Made by a program: the position numbers and the translations under genes. Positions 63,854 through 64,000 of a stretch of DNA of 64,000 bases are shown one piece after another. The notes under the pieces are model-generated. The model saw nothing but the letters and a program-made list of their open reading frames with translations, had not been told where the DNA came from and did no database searches. The stretch comes from Sphingomonas taxi (GTDB lineage: Bacteria; Pseudomonadota; Alphaproteobacteria; Sphingomonadales; Sphingomonadaceae). The stretch is from assembly GCF_000764535.1 (NCBI RefSeq), contig NZ_CP009571.1, positions 2,289,001-2,353,000 on the forward strand, written 5' to 3'. Every line of letters starts with the position of its first letter. Position 1 is the first letter of the stretch.

Positions 63854-64000
63854 CAGTTCAGTCCTCCGGGATGGTTGGCGATCGTCGCGACGGCGTCGGG
63901 ATCGAGGTCGGGGCGCGCGCCGTCGAGGCCGCGCCAGATCAGCGCCGCGGCTTCCGCCTCGGCCATGCCGAGCGCCTGCGCATGCGCCTTGGCGGCGTGG
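63853..64000 (-). CDS. C-terminal fragment of an unidentified protein upstream of scoB
   Basis: The frame enters from the right edge on the minus strand. The 48 readable residues contain [15 protein letters not shown] and [17 protein letters not shown], ending ANHPGGLN. This does not look like the usual end of CoA-transferase subunit A, so the gene between scoA and scoB cannot be named. Its stop overlaps the scoB ATG. Confidence 0.55.
   Translation of the reverse strand, partial: HAAKAHAQALGMAEAEAAALIWRGLDGARPDLDPDAVATIANHPGGLN

Overview
The window is a GC-rich, densely packed bacterial chromosome segment of alphaproteobacterial type, most likely from Sphingomonas or a close relative in the Sphingomonadales. 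The reasons are two TonB-dependent receptors, the gene run serC-serA-hisZ-purA, a FYDLN-type acidic zinc-ribbon protein, a DUF1476 (ATP synthase zeta-type) gene beside grxD and bolA, a PhaR-controlled polyhydroxyalkanoate locus, and several families of palindromic intergenic repeats. Taxonomy is inferred from content only. Nearly all genes are housekeeping or ordinary accessory genes. No prophage, transposase or CRISPR array was seen.

Layout. 1-5.2 kb: the end of a CpaF-type pilus ATPase, a PDZ-bearing aspartic protease, then PHA metabolism (phaR divergent from a class III-like PhaC, followed by thiolase). 5.3-13.3 kb: a 1086-residue TonB receptor, a 2OG-Fe(II) oxygenase, alanine racemase, a second TonB receptor and a short two-gene unit. 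13.4-17.4 kb: a semialdehyde dehydrogenase, an SMP-30 lactonase and an old-yellow-enzyme reductase. 17.4-20.2 kb: a two-component system divergent from a proline-rich OB-fold protein. 20.4-25.3 kb: a DnaJ-like protein, a YihY-type membrane protein, fabI, a DUF4160/DUF2442 pair, aroC and a TMGG-repeat secreted protein. fabI through aroC are joined by overlapping stop and start codons.

25.3-31.1 kb (minus): purA, hisZ, serA and serC. 31.2-35.7 kb: an extensin-like lipoprotein, a LOG-family protein, a membrane-anchored cytochrome c, pheA and a TonB-like transducer. 35.8-41.8 kb: a cluster that looks like a pathway for a polyol- or alcohol-phosphate lipid or glycan (HAD phosphatase, nucleotidyltransferase, Pol-beta-like protein, lipid kinase, flippase, CDP-alcohol phosphotransferase). 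It is the best candidate here for an undescribed pathway. 42.2-47.9 kb: tRNA-Ala, aroA, cmk, a HigBA-like toxin-antitoxin pair, rpsA and ihfB.

47.9-54.9 kb: tRNA-Leu abutting a lipoprotein gene, a DUF4112 protein, a secreted RNase T2, NAD synthesis genes nadA/nadC, a DUF4230 protein and an MBL hydrolase. 55.1-57.0 kb: a BlaR/BlaI-like pair with its operator. 57.2-64.0 kb: grxD, bolA, DUF1476, a quinone reductase, leuC / 35-residue membrane peptide / leuD, a GST, and an HEPN/MNT pair coupled to the end of a CoA-transferase subunit gene. A recurring theme is small two-gene stress or toxin-like modules fused translationally to essential or central metabolic genes. All functions are from sequence motifs read by eye; no database search was run.
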